The notes beneath the pieces were generated by a model. The model did not search any database and was not told the origin of the DNA. It was given only the letters and a program-made list of their open reading frames with translations. Source: Margaritispora aquatica (lineage: Eukaryota; Ascomycota; Leotiomycetes; Helotiales; Discinellaceae). Taken from it: DNA of 64,000 bases. Numbering within the stretch: position 1 is the first letter of the stretch; each line of letters begins with the position of its first letter. Positions 1-10,270 of this stretch are shown here, one piece after another. The stretch covers positions 915,207 to 979,206 of the forward strand of contig VJWN01000016.1 in the NCBI GenBank assembly GCA_007644065.1, in the 5' to 3' direction. Position numbers and translations under genes: made by a program.

Positions 1-528
1 GGGTGCTGCACTGCACTGCACTGTCGGGCGGGTACAATTCGCTAAATTTGCAGGGTTGCCTCGGCTCAAACACGTCATACGACCCAAGGGAACTCCAAGG
101 CTGATACAGGGCAGAAGCCTGGCTGACGAATTACCTTAGCTTCTGGCTGACTGTCCTGTACGAGTCCCCGTAGACAGCACCCCATTTGACAGTTTGACAG
201 TTTGGGGGGCAGTCTGGGGCAGGGCTCATGCATATTAGTGACACCTGTGATGCCTGTAATGCCTGTAATGCCTGTGACCGCCGCCCATCAAGGTCTCACT
301 TTCCAGGATGTTCAGGGATCATTTTGCATCTTGCCGCAGATGAAATTTCTGGATCTTCCATCTTGGGTCGGCTTTCCTTGGAAGGCTACCGATTTCGTTA
401 TTTCTTTATTATCTTGTCCATCGCTCTTCACCCTTCACCCTTCACCCCCGACCATGCCTTTGACGTCAACGAAGACAAAGACGAAGACGATAACGAAGGA
501 GGCAAGCACGATAAACCACCGTTAAATC
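1..528. other. Left edge and upstream region of the Ppn2-like gene
   Basis: No gene is supported here. A CTGCA-type run opens the window, and a short direct repeat of the unit TGCCTGTAA lies near 249-275. An ATG at 228 opens a frame that runs to 560 and overlaps the main start at 529 out of frame. If transcription begins upstream of 228 it would act as an overlapping upstream ORF, but no transcription start is visible. Confidence 0.5.
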
Positions 529-1753
529 ATGGGGATGGGGAAAATAATGGTCGACGATGAAGAATCTCTTCTTGGAAAAGATCCGGTCCTTGGTTCCGAC
601 ACCAACAGTTCAACATCAATACCCTCAACAATCTCTACACTCTCTACACCTTTAATACCTCACGAATACAACAACGAGAAAATAGATACATCGAATCCCT
701 ATAATACACATCCTCCAACTATAGATCCATCCGCCATGCCATCGCTAGGCAATCCCACGCCACCGCGAAGGAGGGGCATAATGAACCTCTTCTCCTTACC
801 CAGCTGGATCTGGGCCTCCCTCCTCGCCATCCTCCTCTCAACCATCTATCTCTACGGCTACTCCGACCTCGAAGTCCCCGGTACCGAATATGTCGACATC
901 CTACGACACAAATTCCACTTCTCCGATCTGCGGATCGAGAAGCTCCCAAACAAATTCCTGCCCGAGACTGGCAAACATCGCCACTCAGGCCGACTCGTCA
1001 TTGTGGGCGATGTGCATGGCATGCTGGACGAGTTGGACGCTTTGCTCAAGAAAGTCAACTTTAACAGCAAGAACGACCACCTCATCCTCACCGGCGACAT
1101 GATTGACAAGGGGCCCAACTCAGCTGGTGTGATTGATCGCGCCATGGAGCTCGGTGCGTCGTGTGTGATGGGCAATCATGAAGAGAATGCCATCAAGCAT
1201 AATTCGGCGACGTTCAAGAGTCTGAGCAAGAAGGGCCAGAAGTGGGTAAAAGCGTGTCCGCATATCCTGAAGGTCGGGAAGTTGGGGAAGATGGGCAATG
1301 TTAGGGTTGTTCATGCGGGTCTCATGCCGGGACGGAAGCTGAGGAAACAAAAGACCAAAGATGTCATGAAGATGAGGACGATCAATAGGAAAGGGAAGCC
1401 CAGCAAGAAGAAGTTTGCTGGACCAAATTGGTTTGAGGTATGTCGCAAACTTCCCGCTTGCATGGCATATTACTGACCTTTCTCAGACCTGGAACAAGTT
1501 TCAAAACACCCTCCCCAAAAGATCACGATCCACAGTCATCTACGGTCATTTTGCACTCTTGGGACTTCAAGACCATGAATACACCAAGGGTCTCGACACA
1601 GGTTGTACCAATGGCGGCAGTCTGACTGCAATTGTCATTGAAGGTGGAGCTAAATTCTACAGCCACAGTTTTGTGTCGGTGGGATGCAGGAATCGACGCG
1701 AGTTAGCTGCGGTAGAAGAGGGAGAATCAGAGGAGCGAGACGTAGAAGCATGA
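529..1753 (+). CDS. Ppn2-like calcineurin-type metallophosphoesterase (endopolyphosphatase family), membrane anchored
   Basis: Two exons, 529-1437 and 1487-1753, are joined by a 49-nt intron (GTATGT...CTCAG). They encode about 391 residues. The N-terminal 85 residues are Ser/Thr/Pro rich, and one hydrophobic segment follows at about 86-108. The phosphoesterase motifs come next: GDVHG near residue 160, GDMIDKGPNS near 186 and GNHE near 212. The second exon supplies the YGHFALLGLQ and LDTGCTNGG blocks that close the fold. In yeast the family member Ppn2 (YNL217W) is a zinc-dependent vacuolar endopolyphosphatase with the same N-terminal anchor plus metallophosphatase plan, so vacuolar polyphosphate cleavage is the best inference. 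A PPP-type protein phosphatase is less likely because the distance between motifs and the single membrane segment match Ppn2. Start choice: ATGs at 529, 535 and 547 are all in frame and I took the first. Confidence 0.85.
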
Positions 1754-3117
1754 CATACCAAATCGTGATTTGATTTCTTCGGCATAACATGGCGCGGCGT
1801 TGGTGGCTCAAGAATGGGGTTGGTTTTGTTTGGGTTTGGTTTATACCTAGTATTGCATTGCGTTTGGTATTTGGCATTCAGTATACTGCATATTGATTTT
1901 GCGGATTAGACGATTGGCATCGTTGCACATAAGTTACGGCACAGGATTGGCCATACATAGGGGGTTTACTGTCCTTCTGACTTCTGGGTTTTCAGCATGC
2001 ATGCATTGGAAGTGTTAGATTGTTTATAGAGACGAATGGAAGGTTTACTACACGAGAGAGTGTGTGTGAGAAGAGCAAAGAAGAGGAGAAGGCTTCGAGA
2101 TACCCAGATTATAGACGTTGTAATGAAGTTGTATATTTTTCGCATGATTTCGAAAACCTCTTGGTTTGTAATTTATGTCCTCTTATGCTCCTCTGCTCTA
2201 TTGCTCTTTATACTTTGAATTCTCCTCCCAGCTTTGCCTTCTGATTCTATGGAGTACCTATTATCCATCGATTTCCCGGGGGTTTGGCACACAAAGTCGC
2301 ATTAGAAATCTGGTTATAGAGAGTACTTGGTGTGAAATGAAATGAAGTGAAGTGAGTTTGCGAGGACGGGAATGCGTGTCTGATATTCCATCTCTAGGTA
2401 GGTAGGTAGGTAGGTAAGTACTGATGCTCTTTCTGTTTAATGATTTATAGATTTTTCGGTTTAAAGGAGGTAGGATCAGATATCGCCCTTCCATGGACGA
2501 AGACGTTGGACTAAATGCAAGAAAGAGGGCCGATACCTGGGTTTTGATGAGGTTGTTCTGGTTTGGTTTGGTCTGGTCTGATCTCATCTCATCTCATCTC
2601 ATCTCATCTAGGTACGTAGTGTAGCGCAGGTAGGCAGTGGAGGTAGGGAGCTGAAGCGTAAAGGAGTGGGGAGGTGAGGGAAGAGGAGGGATCGATAGGG
2701 AAGGGGTTGATGATCGATGATAATCGATACCTGTAGATGATAATGGGAGGTAGGTTGGTAGGTAGGTAGGGACGATTGCGATCCTGTATTGAAATTTGGA
2801 AGAGGATGAGTAGCGGAAATTGGTATTGAGAGGGAGAGGGACAGGGAGAGCTTACTTGAGGTGCTTGAATTGGTGGAAGGTGCTTGGTTTTGCTCTCGCT
2901 TAGCTGCCTACCTATCGACCTGCTACCTTATAGACAGGTTAGGCTTGGGCTTGGGCTGCCCAAAGTCGGTAGCTGCCTTGCGTGAGGTAAGTAAACAATG
3001 TAAGTCAATAAGCCCTTTTGCTTTAACTATTAAATCTGCCTACGAGAGATCAGGAATATATACAACAGCACATCATCCAACGCCAATATCCAAACACCAC
3101 TACTTCCCAGCGCAAAT
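1754..3117. other. Intergenic region with short tandem repeats
   Basis: This stretch lies between the 3' ends of two convergent genes. It holds a GGTA/GTAG tandem run at about 2397-2416 and another near 2752-2770, and a TCATC pentamer run at about 2579-2609. The reading frames here are short and low in complexity. I see no gene. Confidence 0.6.
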
Positions 3118-4578
3118 CTACCGCCATCGCGAGGCGGCTGCTCTCTCATATGCAGTTTCACTGTGATCATGCCACTGCTTCGCGATATCACGAGCTTTGT
3201 CCCGTCCGATATCGATCTTGATGCCCGTGAACTCGCATTCGGCAAAAAAGACGCTGGCCATCGTGCCTTTTAGCTTCCGCACCTGCGGGCCGGAGAAGGT
3301 GATCTCGTACTTCTTGTTGTCGGAGTGGAGTTGGATCTCTCGCTCGCGTGTCGTGGCGCATCGGTAGCGGTACGCCCAGGTCGTGTGTGTGGCCGAGGGT
3401 TGGTCGATATTGTGCAGGTAGAACTGCTCGGGCGTGGGACTGCGGCGGTCATAGTCGATGTCGACGTCGTCGTTGTACCCGTCGTACCTGTTGTCCTCTT
3501 TGTCCTCGTTGCCATCCTCGTCCTCGTCGTCCTCTAGCACTTCCGCTTTCCGCTTTTTGGAAGCTGAGACAAGAGCAGCCTTCGGTTTGTCGCTCGCTTG
3601 CCGCTCGAATCTCATCACACCCTTGATCAACTTAAAATCGAATTCAGCAAACATTTGTGTTCCGTTCGCGGTTTTCTCGCGGTAGATATTCATGCTAAAG
3701 CTGTAGGGTTTGGCTCCCTGGTGGGCTTCGATATATGGGCAGCTTATCCTCCATGTGCCCGTCACATCCCAATCACTGCACGCAGCTAGAACGGCATCTA
3801 GTGCCCTTTTCTGCTGTATTGCTAAAGCTTTGGCTTTCCTTTCCTCCTCGTCTCTCTCCGCTTTGATCTCTTGCTTGATTCTGCGAGCTTCGTTGGAGAT
3901 AGATAGGATCTTCTCGTCCACGGCCGCTTTGTCTGAACTGATGGCGACACACTTGGAATTATAGTTATAGAGACCATAGTCGGATTTTTGGCGTGGCATT
4001 TCGGTGCTTTGACATTCAAGTCCCAGCTGTCTAGCAATGGCAATGACTTCAACATCTTCCGCCTGCCAGGTATGCCTGACATAGACCTCAGAGCATTTCT
4101 CGACAGTAATATATTTCTCCTTCAGAAAGCGCTTCAGATTGAATCGGGCCTTCTCCTCATCAGTCATCTCATTCGCCCATTTCACCTCTCTCGCTTCCCT
4201 ATTCTTCGCGCGAAATGTCACCTCGGAAGCCTTCTCCAAATCCTGCAATTCCTTTATAACCTCATCACTACCATGTCCCTCCAACCGTGCCTGCAACTCT
4301 GGAATCGTGCCCTTCCCTTCTAGCCCGCGGAATAGGCATTGTGCTTTCCACCACGTCATGGGCTTCTTCGCCGGTGGTGCTGGCTGTTTTTTGGCTACGA
4401 GACCCTTTGGCGTCAGGAGAGGGGGAGGCGGGATGTAGGATGAGACATCACGGTCGTATCGATGTCCTCCGTATTCGAGTGCGAAGCCGGCGAATTTGAA
4501 TTTCCCAAGTTTGTGCTTTACGTCAATGCTGAAGATTACGTTGTCGTCTTCGTAGCCGGCGTCGGAATCCATCTCCAT
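3118..4578 (-). CDS. Conserved fungal protein of unknown function, acidic, probably nuclear
   Basis: This is a single uninterrupted frame of 486 codons. I do not recognise a named domain. What can be seen: an N-terminal block with a GHRYDRDVSSY segment, then a Pro-rich linker at about 48-72. Next come two Lys/Glu-rich helical stretches (about 100-150 and 225-260) likely to be coiled coil. A Trp/Cys motif DWDVTGTWRISCPYIE follows near 270. A basic KKRK patch lies next to a Glu/Asp-rich run at about 343-370, which looks like a nuclear localisation signal with an acidic tail. The C-terminal part ends in an FAECEFTGIKIDIG-type strand block. The TGTW...FDF pattern and the later GTMASVFFAECEF pattern look like two versions of one beta-rich unit. 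The start at 4578 has two close methionines. It is convergent with the Ppn2-like gene. Confidence 0.75.
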   Translation of the reverse strand: MEMDSDAGYEDDNVIFSIDVKHKLGKFKFAGFALEYGGHRYDRDVSSYIPPPPLLTPKGLVAKKQPAPPAKKPMTWWKAQCLFRGLEGKGTIPELQARLEGHGSDEVIKELQDLEKASEVTFRAKNREAREVKWANEMTDEEKARFNLKRFLKEKYITVEKCSEVYVRHTWQAEDVEVIAIARQLGLECQSTEMPRQKSDYGLYNYNSKCVAISSDKAAVDEKILSISNEARRIKQEIKAERDEEERKAKALAIQQKRALDAVLAACSDWDVTGTWRISCPYIEAHQGAKPYSFSMNIYREKTANGTQMFAEFDFKLIKGVMRFERQASDKPKAALVSASKKRKAEVLEDDEDEDGNEDKEDNRYDGYNDDVDIDYDRRSPTPEQFYLHNIDQPSATHTTWAYRYRCATTREREIQLHSDNKKYEITFSGPQVRKLKGTMASVFFAECEFTGIKIDIGRDKARDIAKQWHDHSETAYERAAASRWR

Positions 4579-5342
4579 ATCAGAGTATTGCTGGTTAAGT
4601 TTGGGACTTGGTTGCTGAGCTTGAAACGCGTTGCGAAGAGTGGACCCTCCCCATCATCTCGAGATTGGCACGACATCATGTGACCAATACATCTGGTCAG
4701 TAAATGACAGTGAAAGCCTAGGCAGGTAAGGTAAGTGATGAAGGTATTTCCAGGTTATGTTCCTCTTTTCAACCTCCAAATCGATCGCATTTTGAGATGC
4801 ATATCTGGGACGTTCCATTCTTCAATCTTGATAAAGGTTTTATTCCGCAAGACTGAGTACAATGTCTCAACTTAAGTCGGCCCCGCCATGATATTCGTTC
4901 TCAAAGAACCTCACACCACCAAGCACAGACGTGCTTGTCTCAGCATTGGTATCAATATCAATGATTGGAGTTATCGTTGCTGATTACAAGTATTTTGATG
5001 GATGTCTTTCATCTGTTCAATCATGACGTACAGGACACATGTTTCGTTGCCGGATTGATCGGTAAATCCAGCGATCACTTTTCTTGCATCGAGTTGAGTC
5101 CTATCATGGTGAATGATCAGGGTCGTAGAATTTATTCTTCCAGATCGTCCAATGTGCGATACTCGGTACCTGCATAAAGCCCAAGGATATCAAGTTGGGA
5201 CGAATTGATGGCCCGCCTCGCAAGCGTCATGAGCTGAAAGTTACCTAGCATTTGGCCAACCCTTCATGTTGACTTAGACATCTTCTCATGCTTGTAAGAA
5301 ACGTCGGTACACGGATTTTAGTCGACTTACGCTCAATTAACA
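4579..5342. other. Divergent intergenic region upstream of the RGS-LOV gene
   Basis: This 764-bp region separates two divergently transcribed genes and should carry both promoters. I see no convincing TATA box or ORF. The start codon at 5343 sits in a good fungal context (AACAATGG). Confidence 0.5.
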
Positions 5343-7196
5343 ATGGACTTTGACCGGATCAAACAAAACTTTCGATTCAGATCTGGTCGCACCCTGAGGA
5401 ACACAAGTAAGCGATTTCCAACGAGAGAGCTCTCGCCAATAGCCGCCGAGCCATCAAAGCAGACACAACAGAAGCCAAAGTCAGAGACTTCCACACCATT
5501 TACGAAGAAAATGCAAAACGCAGTCGATGGCCAGAATAAAGAGCAAAATAACATGCCGCCAACGCCACAATCGACACCTCCAGCATCCAGAAAGCCAACA
5601 TCGGCACTTAAGAAAAAAGAAGTAGTGTCTGCTCAATCCAATAAGCCGGACCTTGAGCCTACAAAGGAGACTGAAGTTACCCTTAGGCAAGACCCTGTTA
5701 AGCAAGTTGAAGATATCCAGAGGCAGGAGCCTGCCCGACAATCTTCAGATTACGATTCTGGTGAGGCGAACTATGACCTCGGACCAAATACCAGAGCAGC
5801 AACAAAGGCACCAGCCGAAACTATCGATACTCTGTCTGAGCTACTCTACTCGCCAAGATATCTCCAATCATTAATGAGCAGTGCCGACTATCTCCCTCGC
5901 TTTGTTGCTTTCCTTCAAAAATACAAACCAAAAATCTCTCACTTAGTACTTCACTACCTTGAAACTCTAAAGGTCATCAAAGCTGTGGAGTATGCAAACG
6001 CAGTTGCGGCATCTCTATCCCATTCCGCATCTCCTGACAAAAAGAATGCAGCAGATGTGTCTTCATCATTTCGCAAATCCTCTGATGATGCATTTCAGAC
6101 GCTCTTGAATGTTGCTTTGCCGGCATGGATTACCTATTCGTTAGTGAAAACCTCAAATGCATGTCTTGCAGCTGAGATCACTGGGAAGTCTACGCCCTTG
6201 ACACAAAATCTTGTTGGCGGGCTCAGTGAGGTCTTTTGTCTCACTGATCCAAATCAGAAAGATAATCCTATCTTGTATGCCACACAAGAGTTTTATCGAT
6301 TGACAGGATATCGTAGAGATAATGTCATTGGATACAACTGCCGGTTTCTACAGGGTCCTAGGACCAACCGGGGCAGTGTGCAAAGACTAAAAGAGGCAAT
6401 TGAGGATGGAAAGGAGATTTGTGAAACACTTCTCAATTATCGAAGAGATGGGACGCCATTTTTGAATATTCTTATGCTAGCACCTCTCCTAGATGATAAG
6501 GGCAATGTAAAATACTACATGGGAGCTCAAGTTGACGCCTCCAGGTTGATTGAAGGTGGCAGAGGCGTGGACGGATTTGAGCAGTTTCTGGTGAAGCGTG
6601 CAATTAGTCGTGATGAAGAGTCGAATGATCTAGACCCCAAACAGTTTGCACTCGCAAAACTCCGAGATCTGAGTATGGCATTCGACCTAGAAGAAAGTGC
6701 GGTTGTGCGATCGCACAGTAGAGGTAGCTCCAGACACAGCGAGCACGACGATGCGAGTATTGCAGCTGCCGAACAACAGGCACAAACAAGGCGGAGAATT
6801 CAAGACGACGAGGACTCTAGCAGCGAGAATGACGACAGCGAGGAAGAGGACGCCGACAAAGAAAATTCAGCTTGGAAATTATCACATGAGATTCCATCTG
6901 GCAGACTTCCTGGGATTTATAAAAAGTACATTCTTATTCGGCCACATCCATCATTGAGAGTCATCTTCGCCTCTCCTTCGGTGAAGAGATTGGGTAATCT
7001 TGGGCAGCATCCATTCTTGGCGCATGTAGCGGCACCTCAAGCAACTCTCGCAGGATTGAAAGACTCATTGCAGAGTAATACTCCTGTCACCGCAAAGATT
7101 GCAATCATGTCCCAAGTTGGCACAACAAGAACTGGCACTGTTACTTCCAAATGGGGCAAAAAAGACGGACCGGCATCCAAGGGCGAGACTTGCTAG
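5343..7196 (+). CDS. RGS-LOV blue-light photoreceptor, frame ended by an in-frame TAG
   Basis: An intron-free frame of 617 codons. Residues 1-155 are charged and low in complexity. Residues about 160-275 form a helical RGS-type domain that opens with TLSELLYSPRYLQSLM. A LOV (PAS) domain follows at about 288-405 with the flavin-binding core GYNCRFLQGP. Cys333 is the expected photoadduct cysteine, and the TNRGSVQRLKEAI and NYRRDGTPFLN blocks are typical of LOV. A Ser/Asp/Glu-rich linker follows, then a C-terminal alpha/beta block shared by fungal RGS-LOV proteins. Family knowledge: the Botrytis RGS-LOV protein BcLOV4 binds anionic membrane lipids on blue light. The frame stops at TAG 7194-7196 but stays open in the same frame to 7898, and the sequence right after the stop reads as the natural end of the conserved block. 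The protein may therefore be truncated, edited, read through, or mis-sequenced at one base. Confidence 0.85.
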   Translation: MDFDRIKQNFRFRSGRTLRNTSKRFPTRELSPIAAEPSKQTQQKPKSETSTPFTKKMQNAVDGQNKEQNNMPPTPQSTPPASRKPTSALKKKEVVSAQSNKPDLEPTKETEVTLRQDPVKQVEDIQRQEPARQSSDYDSGEANYDLGPNTRAATKAPAETIDTLSELLYSPRYLQSLMSSADYLPRFVAFLQKYKPKISHLVLHYLETLKVIKAVEYANAVAASLSHSASPDKKNAADVSSSFRKSSDDAFQTLLNVALPAWITYSLVKTSNACLAAEITGKSTPLTQNLVGGLSEVFCLTDPNQKDNPILYATQEFYRLTGYRRDNVIGYNCRFLQGPRTNRGSVQRLKEAIEDGKEICETLLNYRRDGTPFLNILMLAPLLDDKGNVKYYMGAQVDASRLIEGGRGVDGFEQFLVKRAISRDEESNDLDPKQFALAKLRDLSMAFDLEESAVVRSHSRGSSRHSEHDDASIAAAEQQAQTRRRIQDDEDSSSENDDSEEEDADKENSAWKLSHEIPSGRLPGIYKKYILIRPHPSLRVIFASPSVKRLGNLGQHPFLAHVAAPQATLAGLKDSLQSNTPVTAKIAIMSQVGTTRTGTVTSKWGKKDGPASKGETC

Positions 7197-7898
7197 ATTT
7201 CAGCAACTCCCTTATTTGATGGTGGTGACAAGGTCGGTGTGTGGATGGTTGTGATCGTGGACAAGGTAGCTGTGGCATCTCATACTCGACGTACAATTGA
7301 CCAGCTGGCTTGGATGGAGACAGAAACCATGAAGCCAAAAGATATTCCACAAGAAGAGCTTCCTATCAAGCCAACGCTTGTTGGAGAGTTGGATCAAGAA
7401 GCAGAAACAGAGAGAGAACAGTCAAAAGTTGGAAGGTTAGAGGGAGATATAGCTGAGACCTCAAGCACAAGAACTGACAGTCCCTCTATAGAGTCTCCAA
7501 ATGGCTCGCGAGCAACGAATCAAATTCCGGGTTTCCTTTCGCCTAATGGGAATCTCTCCGATAGAGAAGAGGAAGGCTTTGTCCAAGATGTCTCGACACC
7601 AAACCATAGTATCCCTGATGCAGAGCCCAATTCCGAAAATGACAACCAGGAGTCGAGTATCCCAAAGACACCTCCGCATGCGTACAGCGAAGCACTTTTA
7701 GACATCACGCCCCGACCACCACAGGGCAGTGTTCATACACTAGAGTCGTCTGGTGGTACTTCCAGCAGTCGTGATGTCGGACTGAGAGCTATGGATTACC
7801 TCACCATTCGCGCATCTTCAATACGCCATTCGCAGCAGACTGAAGAGGAAGTTAAAGAGATGGACTGGGATTTAGCGTCGCCATACAGTGTTGATTGA
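7197..7898 (+). CDS. In-frame continuation of the RGS-LOV gene beyond the TAG codon
   Basis: This segment stays open for 233 codons in the same frame as the 5343-7196 gene, separated from it only by the TAG. The first residues read ISATPLFDGGDKVGVWMVVIVD, which fits the last beta-strands of the C-terminal conserved block, so this part was coding as one protein with the upstream part. The remainder is a polar, probably disordered tail rich in Glu, Ser and Pro (SLGTP-like and SSRDVGLRAMDYL blocks). The only internal start-like codon near the front is ATG 7239. No intron whose length is a multiple of three and that has a credible donor, branch point and acceptor removes the TAG. Confidence 0.6.
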   Translation: MSATPLFDGGDKVGVWMVVIVDKVAVASHTRRTIDQLAWMETETMKPKDIPQEELPIKPTLVGELDQEAETEREQSKVGRLEGDIAETSSTRTDSPSIESPNGSRATNQIPGFLSPNGNLSDREEEGFVQDVSTPNHSIPDAEPNSENDNQESSIPKTPPHAYSEALLDITPRPPQGSVHTLESSGGTSSSRDVGLRAMDYLTIRASSIRHSQQTEEEVKEMDWDLASPYSVD

Positions 7899-8591
7899 AA
7901 ACGGCATGGCAAGCCACTTTAAAAGGAAAGTTTGAATACTGGTTCAAATACGATTGTCGTGAACTGAGTCTCACGATAATACAGCTTGGCAGCATGTGTC
8001 AACTGCGCTTTCACAGGCAACGACATTTCAACCAATCAGCTTCTGGCGTTACTTCAAATCCTTCGAAGCCACCAAAGCCATTGAATACTCAGCCTCTTGC
8101 CTGCATGAAATTATGAAAAGGCTTCGGCTACAGGAAAAGCGCAATCTCAACTGCCGGCGCAAAGCAAGTCCACTGATTGGCCGACACGGAGGAAGATTGA
8201 GCCATGTTTAGCCCACCGGATGCTCGTACATTTACACAACATTTGGTTGCATTCTGCGAGATTCGTGACTTGATTGAGTATCAATCAGGCCGTGTATTAC
8301 AATAATGATAGCTGCGGGTTAGTCAGAACGTCGAGGCTCGCTGGATGGGACTACTTCTAGAAGCATGAGAATGACACATATGAATCATATTCGACCGTGT
8401 GCCTTCTATCTGCTGGGCGGCTTCGCGATTGACATAGCCCCTGGAGGTATTGAGAAAGGTAATAAGTATTCCTAAGGTGTACGCCTCGGTCGGTGATTCA
8501 AACGGTTCTGAGAGCACCATAATCGACTTTAGAATCCTCGCTCAACCTAGACCTATCCACGTTCTTTCAACTGATTCTTTCAACCTGCAAA
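7899..8591. other. Intergenic region before the RTA1-like gene
   Basis: This is 693 bp between two genes on the same strand. It should hold the 3' end of the RGS-LOV transcript and the promoter of the RTA1-like gene. The small frames on both strands show no family signature. I see nothing else in it. Confidence 0.5.
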
Positions 8592-9757
8592 ATGCCAAAT
8601 CTAAATAATGCATATGGATGCACAATAGATACGTGCCCTATCGAATACGCAACAGTGGATTACCAGCCCTCACTCGCAGGCAACGCGCTCTTCCTAGGTC
8701 TTTTTGCGCTTTTCCTCTTCATCCAAGCCTTTCAACTATGGAAGTACAGAACTTGGTCTTATTCCTTCGCCATGATGATGGGTTTGGTTCTTGAGGTCGC
8801 AGGCTATGTGGGAAGGGTGCAAATGCATTATAATCCCTTTTTGCCAGATCCATTTCTTACGTAGGCTCCTTCTTTCTTCCCATTTAGTCTTCTGTGATTG
8901 AAAAATACAGCATCTAACATGACCTTTAAGTTATCTAATCTGCCTCACCATTGGCCCCGTATTCTTTGCTGCTTCTCTCTACCTAACGTACTCTCGAGTC
9001 CTTGTCCATTACGGACCCCAACACTCGCGCTTCTCGCCTAAGACCGTCTCCCTCACGTTCATGAGCTCTGATTTCATCGCGCTGGTTCTGCAGGCCGCCG
9101 GTGGAGCAATCGCGGATACGGCGCCCACTCGAAAGGGATCTGAGGATGGTGAGTTGCTCTTCATAGTGTTTCCTTGACAGAGATTTTCATTGTATCACAT
9201 CGATAGCACACTTTCGCCAAAACAAGGAGTGATGTTCTTTGCTGACTTGGTTGAACAGGCACACATATCATGGTCGCAGGTCTAGCGTTCCAGGTCCTTA
9301 GTTTGCTTTGCTTCATTGCAATTGCCGTGGAATTCGCATTCAAAGTCCGGAAAGCACACAAGATGGAAGGGAGCTCTAGCCCAGAATCCGAGACTGCAGC
9401 TGGGAGTGTTGCGAAAACGAAGGCTCCTGGATTCAAGTACTTCCTCACAGGTTCGTAGTCATCTCCCCATCCAGTCACTATATTTCAGATTCACCACTCT
9501 CAGATCACAGACTAACTTCAAACCCAACAGCATTCATATTAGCCACCATCTTTATTCTGACCCGTTCTGCGTTCCGTGTCGGCGAGCTCTCCGAAGGCTT
9601 CGGTTCTAAGCTTGCGAATGAGGAGGTGCCGTTCATGGTTCTTGAGGGCGCCATGATCGTCCTTGCCGCGGGACTGATGACGCTTGCGCATCCAGGAATG
9701 TTTTTTGGTACCGAGTGGAAGAACGCCGGGTGGACGTGGAAGAAGGGCGGGAAGTGA
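8592..9757 (+). CDS. RTA1-family seven-transmembrane protein (lipid-translocating exporter family)
   Basis: Four exons: 8592-8860, 8931-9148, 9259-9450 and 9531-9757, giving 301 residues. All three introns (70, 110 and 80 nt) have GT-AG ends and CTAAC/CTGAC branch points, and every junction restores a family motif. The protein starts with a short extracellular Cys-containing segment and then has about seven hydrophobic helices. RTA1-type signatures seen: a GYVGR motif after the second helix, IGPVFFAASLYLTYSRV, SSDFIALVLQAAGGAIA, and ILTRSAFRVGELSEGF followed by EGAMIVLAA. Yeast relatives Rta1 and Rsb1 affect resistance to aminocholesterol and sphingoid-base export. The substrate here cannot be read from sequence. 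The end GTEWKNAGWTWKKG is a usual RTA1 tail. Confidence 0.9.
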
Positions 9758-10003
9758 TATGGTGTGGTGTGGTGTGGTGTGGTGACTTGACTGTTGATGT
9801 GAAGGGTAGCGTATGAGTGATAGGTAATTGGCGGACAAGTTGTTTAAATAGATATCAGAGATGATAATTGTGTTAAATTTACCTTAATGTACAAGCCAAT
9901 TGTGCACTTCGCAAAAATTCCCACAAATGCTTTCGGCGTGACGTATCTACCCAAGCCTTTCCACAACACCAAAGAATATCTCCAAACAAATAGCAAAAAC
10001 TCA

Positions 10004-10047
10004 AGGCCCCAATGGGGCCTATAGAAAACCCCTCGCTGCGGGGTTTT
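10004..10047. repeat. Two back-to-back perfect inverted repeats (terminator-like hairpins)
   Basis: The first arm pair is AGGCCCC/GGGGCCT with a 3-nt loop (10004-10020). The second is AAAACCCC/GGGGTTTT with a 7-nt loop (10025-10047), followed by one more T. Both stems are perfect. They sit about 250 bp past the RTA1-like stop codon. The second has the shape of a bacterial intrinsic terminator, but in a fungus it is better viewed as an RNA or DNA structural element of unknown role. Confidence 0.7.
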
Positions 10048-10213
10048 TGAAGTCGGGGATACTGGTGAGTCAGCTGATTTGGCGAATTTTTGAATTGGTG
10101 ACCAGTCGAAATTTGTGCCTCTTGTATCTCCACCTACACCAGTTTGACCTGACCTTGAGACGTCGCTCTTGGCGCCTTCTGGGTGATGGTTTTGAGGCGG
10201 TTTGGGTATATAT

Positions 10214-10270
10214 AGGTTAGGTTAGGTTAGGTAAGGTAGGGTAGGGTAGGGTAGGGTAGGGTAGGGTAGG
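10214..10270 (+). repeat. TTAGG/TAGGG pentamer tandem array
   Basis: Three TTAGG-type units pass into about seven TAGGG units. The array resembles a telomere-type G-rich repeat but has a five-base period, so it is not the common fungal TTAGGG telomere sequence. An oppositely oriented CCCTA array lies at about 24560-24596. Confidence 0.75.

Noticed and set aside
7075..7203. Possible introns that would remove the TAG in the RGS-LOV gene (GTAATA...GCTAG and GTTACT...TTCAG)
   Set aside because: Neither has a length divisible by three, so both would shift the downstream frame. Neither has a standard branch point, and both would delete conserved coding sequence.
10214..10270. Internal telomere or chromosome-fusion site
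   Set aside because: The period is five, not the TTAGGG hexamer common in fungi, and genes on both sides look continuous.
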